DNA of 62,440 nucleotides from positions 1 to 62,440 of the forward strand of contig NZ_CAJUBO010000015.1 of assembly GCF_910584445.1 (NCBI RefSeq). The letters run 5' to 3'. The position numbers were made by a program, and so were the translations under genes. How positions within the stretch are numbered: the first letter of the stretch is position 1; every line of letters starts with the position of its first letter. The notes under the pieces were generated by a model that saw nothing but the letters and a program-made list of their open reading frames with translations, made no database searches and was not told the origin of the DNA. The stretch is from an uncultured Desulfovibrio sp. GTDB lineage: Bacteria; Desulfobacterota; Desulfovibrionia; Desulfovibrionales; Desulfovibrionaceae. Shown here one piece after another: positions 16,897-24,843 of this stretch.

Positions 16897-18477
16897 ATGT
16901 ACCATCACACCATCAATATCTCCATCTTCGGTGAAGATGCTCTTCTGAAGAATGTCATGGAAGCTTTTCCCCCGCAGGAGCATCTTGATTGGACTGTGAC
17001 ATGCTGCAAAAACTTTGATCCTGCCCTGGCTTCCCGGTCGGATGTCCTCATTTTCAACGGTCCGGAAGATTTCGCCGCCGCAAGGGCGCATGCCCGACAG
17101 GGCGCGTATCTTGTGGCCTGCCTGGATGCCGCGGAGGAAGAAGCCCTTTCCCCCGGGGCAAGAGACGCGCTGGATGACATCTGGATGGCGCCGCTTTCCG
17201 CGTCAAGGCTCCATATGCGCGTGGCCCATCTTCTGGCAGAGATCAACGGAAACGATTATTTCGTGTTCTGCAGCCAGTGCCTTGACACCTTCATCAACAG
17301 CCTGCCGGACATGGTGTGGTTCAAGGACATCGAGGGGCGTCACAGGAAAGTCAACGACTATTTTTGCGGCTTCGTGGGCAAACCGAGGGAAGAGATCGAA
17401 GGCCGCACGCACGAGGATATCTGGGGCGTCTCCGCAAACGATGGCGAATACAACTGTCACGAGACGGATCAGGCCGCGCTGGAGACGGGAGAGACCGTGA
17501 CGGCGGAGGAGGTCGTGCAGACCGGCGACGGGAAGCGCCTTTTCAAGACCATCAAGACGCCCCTGCGCGGTCTGGAAGGGGAGATTTTGGGCACGGTGGG
17601 CATCGCCCATGACATGACCAACCTGCTCAACCTGAACGTCGAGCTTGATCTTTTCATCGAGGTGATGCCCTTTCCGCTCATGATCTGCGACCTTGACGAG
17701 CAGATCGTCAAGGTCAACGCCAGGTTCCTTGAATTTTTCGAAACCGGCCTCGAGTCCATCGCCGGCATCAACTGGCGCGACTGGTACGAGCAAAACATCC
17801 TCCATGAGATCTCGCCCACCGGGGAAGAAATATACATGCGTTTCATCCATGCCGATGGCAGGATGTCATTCCTGAAAATGATATCGCATGACCTGAATGA
17901 CATATTCGGCAATTGTCAGGGCGTGATCCATGTGTTTGAAGACGTTACGGACGAAAAGGAACTTGAATACAATATCTGGAAGCTTGCCAATACGGATGCG
18001 CTGACCGGCCTTGCCAACCGGCAGGCATTCTACGAATATGCCAAAAGAATAGATATCAACGAAAGGGTGCATCTTTTTTATGTGGACCTGGACAATTTCA
18101 AGCAGGTCAACGACAATTTCGGCCACAAGGCCGGCGATGAGGCGCTCAAGGTCACAGCCATGATCCTGCGCCAGGTTTTCGGCAAGGATTTTCCCGCCAG
18201 GCTGGGGGGCGATGAGTTCATCGTGTGCGTGCGGCGCGAGGCCACGCTGGAAGACCTCGAGGCCATGGCCCAGAGCCTGATCGACCTCATGCAGGAGAAG
18301 TTTTCCGCCAGCGAGATCCTGAACAGGCTCTCGTGCAGCGTGGGGGTCTCCGTCAACGGCTCCATGCGCAACGGCATAGAACCGCTGATCAAGCTCACGG
18401 ACAGGGCGATGTACGACGCGAAAAATCAGGGCAAATCCCGCTATTGCATATGCCGGGACGAGGACGAACCGGCGTAG
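16897..18477 (+). CDS. PAS-PAS-GGDEF diguanylate cyclase
   Basis: A 526-residue cytoplasmic signalling protein predicted to make cyclic di-GMP. An N-terminal segment of ~115 residues resembles a response-regulator-like fold without clear phospho-acceptor context (INISIFGEDALLKNV, VLIFNGPEDF). It is followed by two PAS-like domains (LPDMVWFKDIEGRHRKVNDYF; VMPFPLMICDLDEQIVKVNARF) and a C-terminal GGDEF domain (DALTGLANRQAFYEYA; ARLGGDEFIVC at ~436-440). The GGDEF signature is intact. The RxxD inhibitory site expected just before it reads FGKD, so product inhibition is probably absent. Start MYHHTINIS at 16897 has GAGG nine bases upstream. No membrane helix is seen, so it senses a cytoplasmic signal. 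It is divergent from islA and followed by a PilZ gene. Confidence 0.88.
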   Translation: MYHHTINISIFGEDALLKNVMEAFPPQEHLDWTVTCCKNFDPALASRSDVLIFNGPEDFAAARAHARQGAYLVACLDAAEEEALSPGARDALDDIWMAPLSASRLHMRVAHLLAEINGNDYFVFCSQCLDTFINSLPDMVWFKDIEGRHRKVNDYFCGFVGKPREEIEGRTHEDIWGVSANDGEYNCHETDQAALETGETVTAEEVVQTGDGKRLFKTIKTPLRGLEGEILGTVGIAHDMTNLLNLNVELDLFIEVMPFPLMICDLDEQIVKVNARFLEFFETGLESIAGINWRDWYEQNILHEISPTGEEIYMRFIHADGRMSFLKMISHDLNDIFGNCQGVIHVFEDVTDEKELEYNIWKLANTDALTGLANRQAFYEYAKRIDINERVHLFYVDLDNFKQVNDNFGHKAGDEALKVTAMILRQVFGKDFPARLGGDEFIVCVRREATLEDLEAMAQSLIDLMQEKFSASEILNRLSCSVGVSVNGSMRNGIEPLIKLTDRAMYDAKNQGKSRYCICRDEDEPA

Positions 18478-18638
18478 GTCCCTGTTTCCCCTGCTGGATG
18501 TCAAGATCATGCGCCAGCGCGGCGCATCATGGCTGCTTGCCAGAATTTTGTGGTGAAAGATCTTTTGCGAAGCGGTAAATCGTATGTTAAATGCCTGCCG
18601 CATCTTTTTGAACAGCGCACGATAGCAATGGTTCGCCA

Positions 18639-19448
18639 ATGACGGAATTCATAAAAAATATCGAAGACCCGGAATACTATTTCGGCCTGGCATGCCGGGA
18701 ACATGCGAGGGTCAATCTTTTCTTCACCCTGGACATGTGCCATATCTCCAATATCAGGACCACATGCGTCATGATAAAGAATGGGCATTTCGTGGTCAGC
18801 GCTCCCATAGAGGAGATAGAGCGCCAGCCCATAGTGTGGGGAACGGAGACCAGCGGCTACTTCACGGTGCGCGATGACGACCTTGTCCACTGCCATTTCA
18901 GGAGCAGGGTGGCGCGCATCTATAACGGGCCGCCAAACGCGATGTTTCTGGTCTTTCCGTTGCCGGAAAGCATCGATCATGAGCAGCGCCGCTTCAGTTG
19001 CCGCATCCCCCTGCATGCGGAGGACGCGGGCAATTTCCGCGTCTGGCATGGCGAGATCGAGGAAAAGGACGACAAGCTGCCTGTCATGCACTGGCGCGGC
19101 CTTGAACCGCCCCTGTGCGCCCTGGGCGACATCTCCTCCAGCGGCCTGCGCCTGGACATTTCGGAGAAAGACCCGCTCGCGGAAAGCATCGATGTCAATG
19201 ACCCGGTGCTGTTGCGCGGAGATTTCGGGCAGCCCGGCAAACCGCTTCCTCTTACCGTCATCGGCATGGTGCGGCGCAAGATGGCCGGGCAGACGAACAA
19301 GACCGTCGTGAGCGTCGGCTGCTATTTTCTGAAATGGAGAAACGTCCAGGGCGTGCACAGCCATACATGGTTCAAGCCCGAGGCCGATGTGGGCGTGCCC
19401 GCCATCGCCCAGTGGGTCTCGCGCAATTTCCGGGGAGGACGCTGCTGA
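18639..19448 (+). CDS. PilZ-domain c-di-GMP effector, YcgR-like
   Basis: A 269-residue soluble protein with both PilZ binding motifs: RxxxR at residues 118-122 (RRFSCR) and DxSxxG at 164-169 (DISSSG). The N-terminal ~110 residues form a beta-rich domain like the YcgR-N/flagellar-brake module (NIRTTCVMIKNGHFVVSA). Such proteins couple c-di-GMP to motility or polysaccharide output. It sits 161 bases after the diguanylate cyclase on the same strand, so the two probably form a local signal-and-receiver pair. The ATG at 18639 has only a poor ribosome site, and an ATG upstream is closed by a stop after four codons, so 18639 is the best start. Confidence 0.85.
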   Translation: MTEFIKNIEDPEYYFGLACREHARVNLFFTLDMCHISNIRTTCVMIKNGHFVVSAPIEEIERQPIVWGTETSGYFTVRDDDLVHCHFRSRVARIYNGPPNAMFLVFPLPESIDHEQRRFSCRIPLHAEDAGNFRVWHGEIEEKDDKLPVMHWRGLEPPLCALGDISSSGLRLDISEKDPLAESIDVNDPVLLRGDFGQPGKPLPLTVIGMVRRKMAGQTNKTVVSVGCYFLKWRNVQGVHSHTWFKPEADVGVPAIAQWVSRNFRGGRC

Positions 19449-19524
19449 CACAATCGGCGCGCGCCGTTCACCGCGCCGCCCGGGGGCCGCGTCGTCCCCT
19501 TCCCCGTTGGCAATGCCCCGCTCT

Positions 19525-20433
19525 TCACGACACCGCATCGCCCGGTCGCGCCACTCTCTCCGGCGCTGGCGCGGAACGCGGAACGCCGCCTCCGTCCCCC
19601 GGCCCGTTCTGGTCCCCCGGGACGCTGAGCGGTCTTTTGGGCGGGGTCCTGAAGGCGTCGTGCGGATACAGACCGGCGATCTGCAGCTTTCTGATCCTCG
19701 CGGACTTGTCCTTGAACCGCATGTGCAGGTGCGCGTTGGCCTGCGGGCCGATGGGTTCCCCGATCCAGGTATCGTACAGCGTCTGGACCTGGGCGTTGTC
19801 CAGGGGCGAACGCATGGCGCCGCTCCTGTCCATGGCGCGCACGGCCCTGACGCGGCGGCGGATGTCCTTTTCCTCCAGATCCTTCTGCCAGAACCGGAAC
19901 GACAGGGGCCTGTACACCGATACCAGGCATACGGAAAGGACGATGGCCGTCTGCAGGAGGGCCGTCCAGCCGTTTTCCGGCAGCACGAACCAGCGCATCA
20001 TGCGCATGAAGCCGTCCAGCCCGTACGGTTGCAGGGCCTGCGTGATTTCCGCGCCCCAGGGTCCCCAGAAGAGTGTGCCCCAAAAACCGGCGCTGCACGC
20101 TATCAGCCATTTGTAGCCAATCCAGGCAAACCGGAAGAACCCGATGGCCGTAAGGCAGGAATAGAAAAGCCCGGTGAGCACGCAACCCGTCAGGCCGGGG
20201 ATCACCACCCAGGTATCCACGAAATGGGAACACGCGCCCACAAGGTCGCGTTCCGGGCCGGGGGGCAGGGAACGCCCCAGAAAGCCCAGCGCCTGCATGG
20301 AAAAGGCGCCTCCTCCCCATGCGATCGCCGCGAGCATGTGTACCGCCTTCATGGACTTGATGATCACATTGTCGCGGAGGCGGTAGCCCTTGCCGCGCAG
20401 GCCGTATGTCCTGACTGTTTCCTTCGTTTCCAT
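19525..20433 (-). CDS. Four-helix integral membrane protein downstream of [FeFe] hydrogenase
   Basis: A 302-residue protein with about four hydrophobic segments in its first ~170 residues (VHMLAAIAWGGGAFSMQAL, WVVIPGLTGCVLTGLF, WLIACSAGFWGTLFWG, LLQTAIVLSVCLVSV) and a charged cytoplasmic tail of ~130 residues ending in a Pro/Gly-rich stretch. The first helices recall DUF2269-type membrane proteins; I cannot name it with certainty. It starts one base after the hydrogenase stop, so the two are co-translated. It may anchor the hydrogenase to the membrane or accept electrons. His residues in the helices (VHMLA, CSHFVD) leave room for haem ligation, but that is speculation. The last ~75 codons overlap no other gene. 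Confidence 0.7.
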   Translation of the reverse strand: METKETVRTYGLRGKGYRLRDNVIIKSMKAVHMLAAIAWGGGAFSMQALGFLGRSLPPGPERDLVGACSHFVDTWVVIPGLTGCVLTGLFYSCLTAIGFFRFAWIGYKWLIACSAGFWGTLFWGPWGAEITQALQPYGLDGFMRMMRWFVLPENGWTALLQTAIVLSVCLVSVYRPLSFRFWQKDLEEKDIRRRVRAVRAMDRSGAMRSPLDNAQVQTLYDTWIGEPIGPQANAHLHMRFKDKSARIRKLQIAGLYPHDAFRTPPKRPLSVPGDQNGPGDGGGVPRSAPAPERVARPGDAVS

Positions 20434-20434
20434 T

Positions 20435-21640
20435 TCAGGCGTGCTCCGGCAGGCATGCGTTCTTCAGAAAACTCGGCAGCAGGAGTTGCCCGCCCCCATT
20501 GATGCACCCCCCCGCGCACGCCATGAATTCCACGAAATGGTAGCGCGATGCGCCGGCGCGCACTTCCTCGCACAGGGGGGCGAAATATCTGGCGCCGACG
20601 ACCCGCGCAAGGCGCAGGGTCTGCTTTCCCAGGCGCAGCTCATACTCGAAGATGCCCTCAAGGCCCGGCCTGCCGCGCATGATCAGGTCACATTCCCGCT
20701 TGCCTGTCCGTTTTTGGACGACATAGCGGCACAGGGTCTCCAGCACGCCGCCCCCGATACCGAAGAGGGTCCCTCCCGAAGATTCCCCCATGAGCGTGTC
20801 CGCCTGCCCGGGGGGCAGCTTCCAGGGATTGATGCCCCGCCTTCGCAGCAGGGCGGCGAATTCCCTGACCGTCAGCACCGCGTCGATGTCCCGGATGCCG
20901 CCGAACTCCAGCTCCGGCCGCAACGCTTCATACTTTTTGGCGATGCAGGGCATGATGGCGACGGTGTACATTCTGCCGGGATCGTGATCGAACCGGTCCG
21001 CGCCATAGGTTTTTGCCAGACGCCCGTTGATGGCGAGCGGGGACTTCACCGAAACGAGGTTCGGGATAAGGTCGGGATAAAAGTATTCGACATATTTCTG
21101 CCAGCCGGGACAGCAGGAACTGAATTGCGGGAAAACGCCGCCGTCATCCAGCCGCTTGAGCAGGCAGCTCCCTTCCTCCCAGATGGTCACGTCAGCGGCG
21201 AATTCCGTATCCCAGCAGTGCCGGAAGCCCAGCCTCTGAAAAGCGGTGAGCATCTTGTCATAAATGTTCTGCCCCCATGCGCCGTCAAACGCCTCGCCGA
21301 GCGTGTAGCGCACAGAGGGGGCCGGCATGGCGACGCAGATCGTTTCAGGGTCCCGGAGCTTCTCCTCGACTGTCGGCAGCCATGAATACCGCTCGTAGAT
21401 CGCCCCCGCCGGACAATGCACGAGGCACATGCCGCAATGGAGGCACGGCTCGGGATGCGGGATCGTGTGCGCCTGCCCGATGACGCCGTGTATGGCCGCC
21501 GTGGGACAATACTTTTCGCAATCTCCGCAGCCGGTGCATTTTTCCGGGTCGATCTGGAGGAAATGCCTGCTTTCAAGGTCCGCCGCCGGAGCGGGCGGCT
21601 CCAGTTCATACTCGACATGCTCGAACAGCGCCCGTGCCAT
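20435..21640 (-). CDS. hydA: [FeFe] hydrogenase catalytic subunit, short form
   Basis: A 401-residue iron-only hydrogenase. The N-terminal ferredoxin domain has two [4Fe-4S] motifs (CTGCGDCEKYCP and CLHCGMCLVHCP). The H-cluster motifs are L1 FSSCCPGW (usual TSCCPxW), L2 IMPCIAKKYEA, and L3 EFMACAGGCINGGGQLLL (usual GGGQP). All cluster and proton-relay cysteines are kept, so it should be active. It matches the large subunit of the Desulfovibrio two-subunit enzyme, but no small subunit follows. A membrane protein starts one base downstream instead. No signal peptide is seen, so it is probably cytoplasmic. Start MARALFEHVEYE at 21640 has an AAGGAAGGG site. HydG at 2453-3871 is the likely maturase. 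Confidence 0.9.
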   Translation of the reverse strand: MARALFEHVEYELEPPAPAADLESRHFLQIDPEKCTGCGDCEKYCPTAAIHGVIGQAHTIPHPEPCLHCGMCLVHCPAGAIYERYSWLPTVEEKLRDPETICVAMPAPSVRYTLGEAFDGAWGQNIYDKMLTAFQRLGFRHCWDTEFAADVTIWEEGSCLLKRLDDGGVFPQFSSCCPGWQKYVEYFYPDLIPNLVSVKSPLAINGRLAKTYGADRFDHDPGRMYTVAIMPCIAKKYEALRPELEFGGIRDIDAVLTVREFAALLRRRGINPWKLPPGQADTLMGESSGGTLFGIGGGVLETLCRYVVQKRTGKRECDLIMRGRPGLEGIFEYELRLGKQTLRLARVVGARYFAPLCEEVRAGASRYHFVEFMACAGGCINGGGQLLLPSFLKNACLPEHA

Positions 21641-22096
21641 GTGCCCTTCCTTCCCTGTCCGGAGGCCCCCGCATCGCTGAACGGGCCGCCGCCGTCCCCA
21701 TGGCGTGGCGGGAGGATCGCGGGGACCCGGCCGCGCGGTGGAACGGGCGCATGCCGCATGCGGAGACGTTGCGCGGGATCGTGCGCGAAAAAGCGCGGAA
21801 AAACCTGAAACCCAAGGCCCGTCTGAATATGTCCAGCCGTAGCACAAGACTTTGCGCCCCCGCAAGGGGGGCGGCGGCCGGAACGTCGCTGCCGGTTGCC
21901 CTTCCGTGCGCGCATTTCCCGGCGCATGCCGCCACACGCGGGCGTTTCCGCATCGGGGGGCGCCCCGCGCGGGGGCGCCGTCACCGGCTGGTCCCGCCCT
22001 GGCCGCCATTGACTTCCGCCGCCATCCCGGCGTACTGAAACGCCCATATCCACGTCCAACGGCGGCCTGTTCCCGACAGGCCGCATGAGGTACCAT
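21641..22096. promoter_or_regulatory. 456-base divergent spacer between hydA and the 22097 gene
   Basis: This region must carry promoters for both flanking transcripts. It is GC-rich and contains short inverted repeats (for example around 21748-21765, GCATGCCGCATGC). Open frames across it have compositions unlike the neighbouring genes, so I do not call a gene. No riboswitch core was recognised. Confidence 0.4.
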
Positions 22097-23413
22097 ATGG
22101 AACTGAAATCCCGCGCGAACCCCGTGCAGCGGACCCCCTCCGGGACGGCCCCCGGCGCCCCGCAGCCGGCCGGCCCTGTGGAGCCGCTGCCGGGTCCCGG
22201 CGAGGCGCTGCCCAGGCCGAAACCCGGTTCCGGGGGCCACAGGCTTTCGCTGGTGGCCGTGCTGGCGGTCCTCCTGGTGGGCGCGGCCGCGTTCTGGCTC
22301 AGTCGTGGACCGGACACGCGCGCCGACCTGCGCGAACGGGCGGCCGCCTTTGTGGACGACCTGGCCGAGGGCACGCCGCTGGCCGGGCTGGGCGATATTT
22401 TCCGTCCGGCGCCCCCGCCGCCCCCGGCCTCCGTGCTCGCTCCGCCCACTGAACCGGGCACCCTTGCCGGGCGCAACGTGCAGGGGACCGTGCCCGCGCC
22501 CGTGGACACGGGACCTGCCGGCATGGGCGCGTCAGGCGCCGGGGCGGCCGGAAGTCAGGGCGCCGCCCGCGACGAAGGCCCGCAAGCCGGCTTTGTGCCC
22601 CCTGTCACCGAAGACAGCCGGGTGCGCCCCGGCTATGTGGCCGAGCTGGCCGCATGGCTCGTTTCGCGCTACCGGCCCGGTCCGCGTGGCGGCACGCTGG
22701 CCGTCAGCGTGCAGAGCCTCAACCAGCGCTGCGGCGTCGCCCAGGCGGGCATGGCCGAGGGCGGGCGCGCCGGGCTTTTGCGCTACGCCTTCCATCCGAG
22801 CATGATCCAGGGCCTCTACAGCCTCTATGTGTCCCGTTTTCTGGAAGATCTGGACAGCGCCGCCCGCAGGCGGGGACTGGACGAGACCCAGAACCGCCAG
22901 TTCCATCTCGCCCTGGCGGGGCGCGCCGTCATGCTGGCCGGGGCGCTGGAGGGCGTGGCCTCCGTGCCGGACATGAGCCGGCGCCTCGCCCAGGTGGAGC
23001 AGCTGGCCCAGAACGCCGTGGAGATCAACGCGCAGATGGCTGCGGCCACCTTTGAGCTGGATGAGCTGCGCGCGGCCGACGCGCCGCGCCAGGAGCTTGC
23101 GACGGGGCAGTTGCGCGTGGATGGCCTGAGCGCGCGCTACCGGCGCGCCCTGGACGAGCAGGCCGGCGCCCAGCGCGCGCTGGTGGCGGCCATCCGCAAG
23201 GGCGGCGGCCAGGGCATGGACGATGACTCCCTGTTCTTTGTAGCCAACTGGGTGGAGCGCCGGCTCCAGGGCAATGCGGAAGCCCTCGCCTCCGTGCGCA
23301 GCGCCGCCGGGGTGCTCCGGGACCTGGCGCGCCGCTGCGCCGAGATCGGGTCTGGAGCGCCGCGTTCGCCCGCGCCCGTCGCGGCGCCGCAGGAGGCGCC
23401 GGCGCGTCCGTGA
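22097..23413 (+). CDS. Membrane-anchored protein of unknown function with helical domain
   Basis: A 438-residue protein not recognised as a named family. Residues 1-50 are a Pro/Gly-rich cytoplasmic tail, followed by one membrane helix (LVAVLAVLLVGAAAFWL). A long Pro/Ala/Gly linker then leads to a mostly alpha-helical outer domain from ~residue 180 (LVSRYRPGPRGGTLAVSVQSLNQRCG, FLEDLDSAARRRGLD, LAQVEQLAQNAVEINAQM, LDELRAADAPRQ) and a short Pro-rich end. A type II topology with the helical domain in the periplasm is inferred. The ATG at 22097 follows GAGG by six bases. Its stop overlaps the cobU-like start as GTGA. Confidence 0.7.
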   Translation: MELKSRANPVQRTPSGTAPGAPQPAGPVEPLPGPGEALPRPKPGSGGHRLSLVAVLAVLLVGAAAFWLSRGPDTRADLRERAAAFVDDLAEGTPLAGLGDIFRPAPPPPPASVLAPPTEPGTLAGRNVQGTVPAPVDTGPAGMGASGAGAAGSQGAARDEGPQAGFVPPVTEDSRVRPGYVAELAAWLVSRYRPGPRGGTLAVSVQSLNQRCGVAQAGMAEGGRAGLLRYAFHPSMIQGLYSLYVSRFLEDLDSAARRRGLDETQNRQFHLALAGRAVMLAGALEGVASVPDMSRRLAQVEQLAQNAVEINAQMAAATFELDELRAADAPRQELATGQLRVDGLSARYRRALDEQAGAQRALVAAIRKGGGQGMDDDSLFFVANWVERRLQGNAEALASVRSAAGVLRDLARRCAEIGSGAPRSPAPVAAPQEAPARP

Positions 23414-24051
23414 GCGGTGGCCGGGGCACCCTCCCCATGACAACCGGGCATACCGTGTCCGGGCATGTCGTGTCCCCGCCGCCCTGCGTCCTTTTCGTGG
23501 GCGGCGTGCGCAGCGGCAAGAGCGGCCTGGCCCAGGCCTGGGCCGAGGCGCAGGCTCCCCGCCGGCTCTTCGTAGCCACCTGCCGGGTGGCGGACGCGGA
23601 AATGGAGCGGCGCGTGCGCCTGCATCGGGCGGCGCGCGGGTCCCGCTGGGCGTGCCGGGAGGTGCCGCTGGAAGTCCCGGCGGCGCTGGACGCGTTCTGG
23701 ACGGCGGAGTCCGCCCCGCGGGAGGGCCGCCCCGGCGTGGTCCTGCTGGATTGCGTGAGCATGTGGCTCGCCAATCTTCTGGAGGCCGGGCATGAGGATG
23801 CCGCCGTGCTCGGTCGGGTCGATGCCCTGGCGGCAAGCCTTGGGCGCCGCCGCGCGCCGGTGGCCGTGGTCACGGCGGAGACCGGCCTTGGCCTGGTGCC
23901 GCCGTCGCCGCTGGGACGTCGTTTTCTGGACCTGCTCGGCCTTGCCAATCAGCGGCTGGCGCGGGCCGCGGACCATGTCATCCTTGTCGCCTGCGGGCTG
24001 CCGCTGGCCCTGCGCGGCAGCATCCCCCCCGAACTGGAGCCGCAGCCGTGA
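23410..24051 (+). CDS. cobU: Adenosylcobinamide kinase / guanylyltransferase CobU
   Basis: CobU phosphorylates adenosylcobinamide and then transfers GMP to it, giving AdoCbi-GDP for cobalamin assembly. Motifs visible are the P-loop VGGVRSGKSGLAQ, the guanylylation-His segment RRVRLHRAARGSRW, the strand LLDCVSMWLANLL, and VTAETGLGLVPPSPLGR with LGLANQRLARAADHVILV near the end. The GTG at 23410 overlaps the previous stop, with AGGAGG 13 bases upstream. The ATG at 23437 (MTTGHTVSG) is the alternative and would trim a tail of no family value. The stop overlaps the next gene as GTGA. No other cob genes are nearby. Confidence 0.92.
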   Translation: MSGGRGTLPMTTGHTVSGHVVSPPPCVLFVGGVRSGKSGLAQAWAEAQAPRRLFVATCRVADAEMERRVRLHRAARGSRWACREVPLEVPAALDAFWTAESAPREGRPGVVLLDCVSMWLANLLEAGHEDAAVLGRVDALAASLGRRRAPVAVVTAETGLGLVPPSPLGRRFLDLLGLANQRLARAADHVILVACGLPLALRGSIPPELEPQP

Positions 24052-24710
24052 ATGCCGTTCTTTTCCGCTTCCGTTGCGCCGTTCTGGCGCAGTTCGCGCT
24101 CCTGTCGGTCCTGCTGTGCCCGGTTTCTGCCGCGCATGCCGCGACGGCGGGCGCGGACGCGCCGGGCCGCTGCCTCGCGGAAGCGGGGCGCGCCATCGAC
24201 GGCGCCGATGCGGCGGCCTTTGAGCGACAGGTGGATGTGGACGGCATCCTTGAGCAGGCGCTCGCTCTGATCGCGCGTGACATGCAGCGCCCCGGGAGCG
24301 CCGATCGCTACCCTCCGCTTCTGGCGCTTGTCTTTTCGCAGGCCGGCGCCCGCGCTGGCGGGGGCGATGCCGTGCGGAGCCTGCTCAAGAGCGAGGCCCG
24401 CGCCTTCATCCTCAATGGGGTGGACTCGGGCGCCTTTGCCGGGCGCGCGCCGCGGGGCGGCGGGAATGGGCTGCTGGCGCCGCTGTTTGCGGATGCCTCC
24501 CTGGGCAGGAAGGAGATCCGGCGGGTCGGCGCGGCCAGACCCGATGGCGGCGACTGGCTTTTGCCCTTTGTGGTCCATGATGCGGGCAATGGGCAGGATT
24601 ACGCCGTGCTGGGACGCTTCAGCCCCACGGGGGACGGCTGCCGCCTCACGGCCGTGGAAAATCTTGAGGAACTCTTCGAGCGCATCCGCCGGGAAAGCCT
24701 GGCGCAATAG
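24048..24710 (+). CDS. Small exported protein of unknown function
   Basis: A 220-residue protein with a clear Sec signal peptide (AVLAQFALLSVLLCPVSAAHA, cleavage near residue 32). The mature part has no motif I recognise. It is alpha/beta-like, with two Cys (GRCLAE, GDGCRLTAV) that could form a disulfide. The segment KEIRRVGAARPDGGDWLLPFVVHD suggests a small-ligand or folding domain. It starts with GTG overlapping the cobU stop, so the three genes at 22097-24710 form one coupled unit. A role in cobamide work is not supported by its sequence. Confidence 0.65.
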   Translation: MNAVLFRFRCAVLAQFALLSVLLCPVSAAHAATAGADAPGRCLAEAGRAIDGADAAAFERQVDVDGILEQALALIARDMQRPGSADRYPPLLALVFSQAGARAGGGDAVRSLLKSEARAFILNGVDSGAFAGRAPRGGGNGLLAPLFADASLGRKEIRRVGAARPDGGDWLLPFVVHDAGNGQDYAVLGRFSPTGDGCRLTAVENLEELFERIRRESLAQ

Positions 24711-24843
24711 CGCCGGGCGCCGCTGGCCGCGTCACCGGCGGCGGGAACGCCATGCCGCGCACGCGGGGCGGCCATGGTGAACGGCTCCCCCGCGCCTTTC
24801 CCCTTCATCCGGCCATTTTTTGACCGAAAATGGATATTTCCCG

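Noticed and set aside
21634..22038. Plus-strand frame in the spacer left of the 22097 gene
   Set aside because: It overlaps the hydA start on the other strand, has Arg/Pro/Ala-rich composition, and has no ribosome site or motif.
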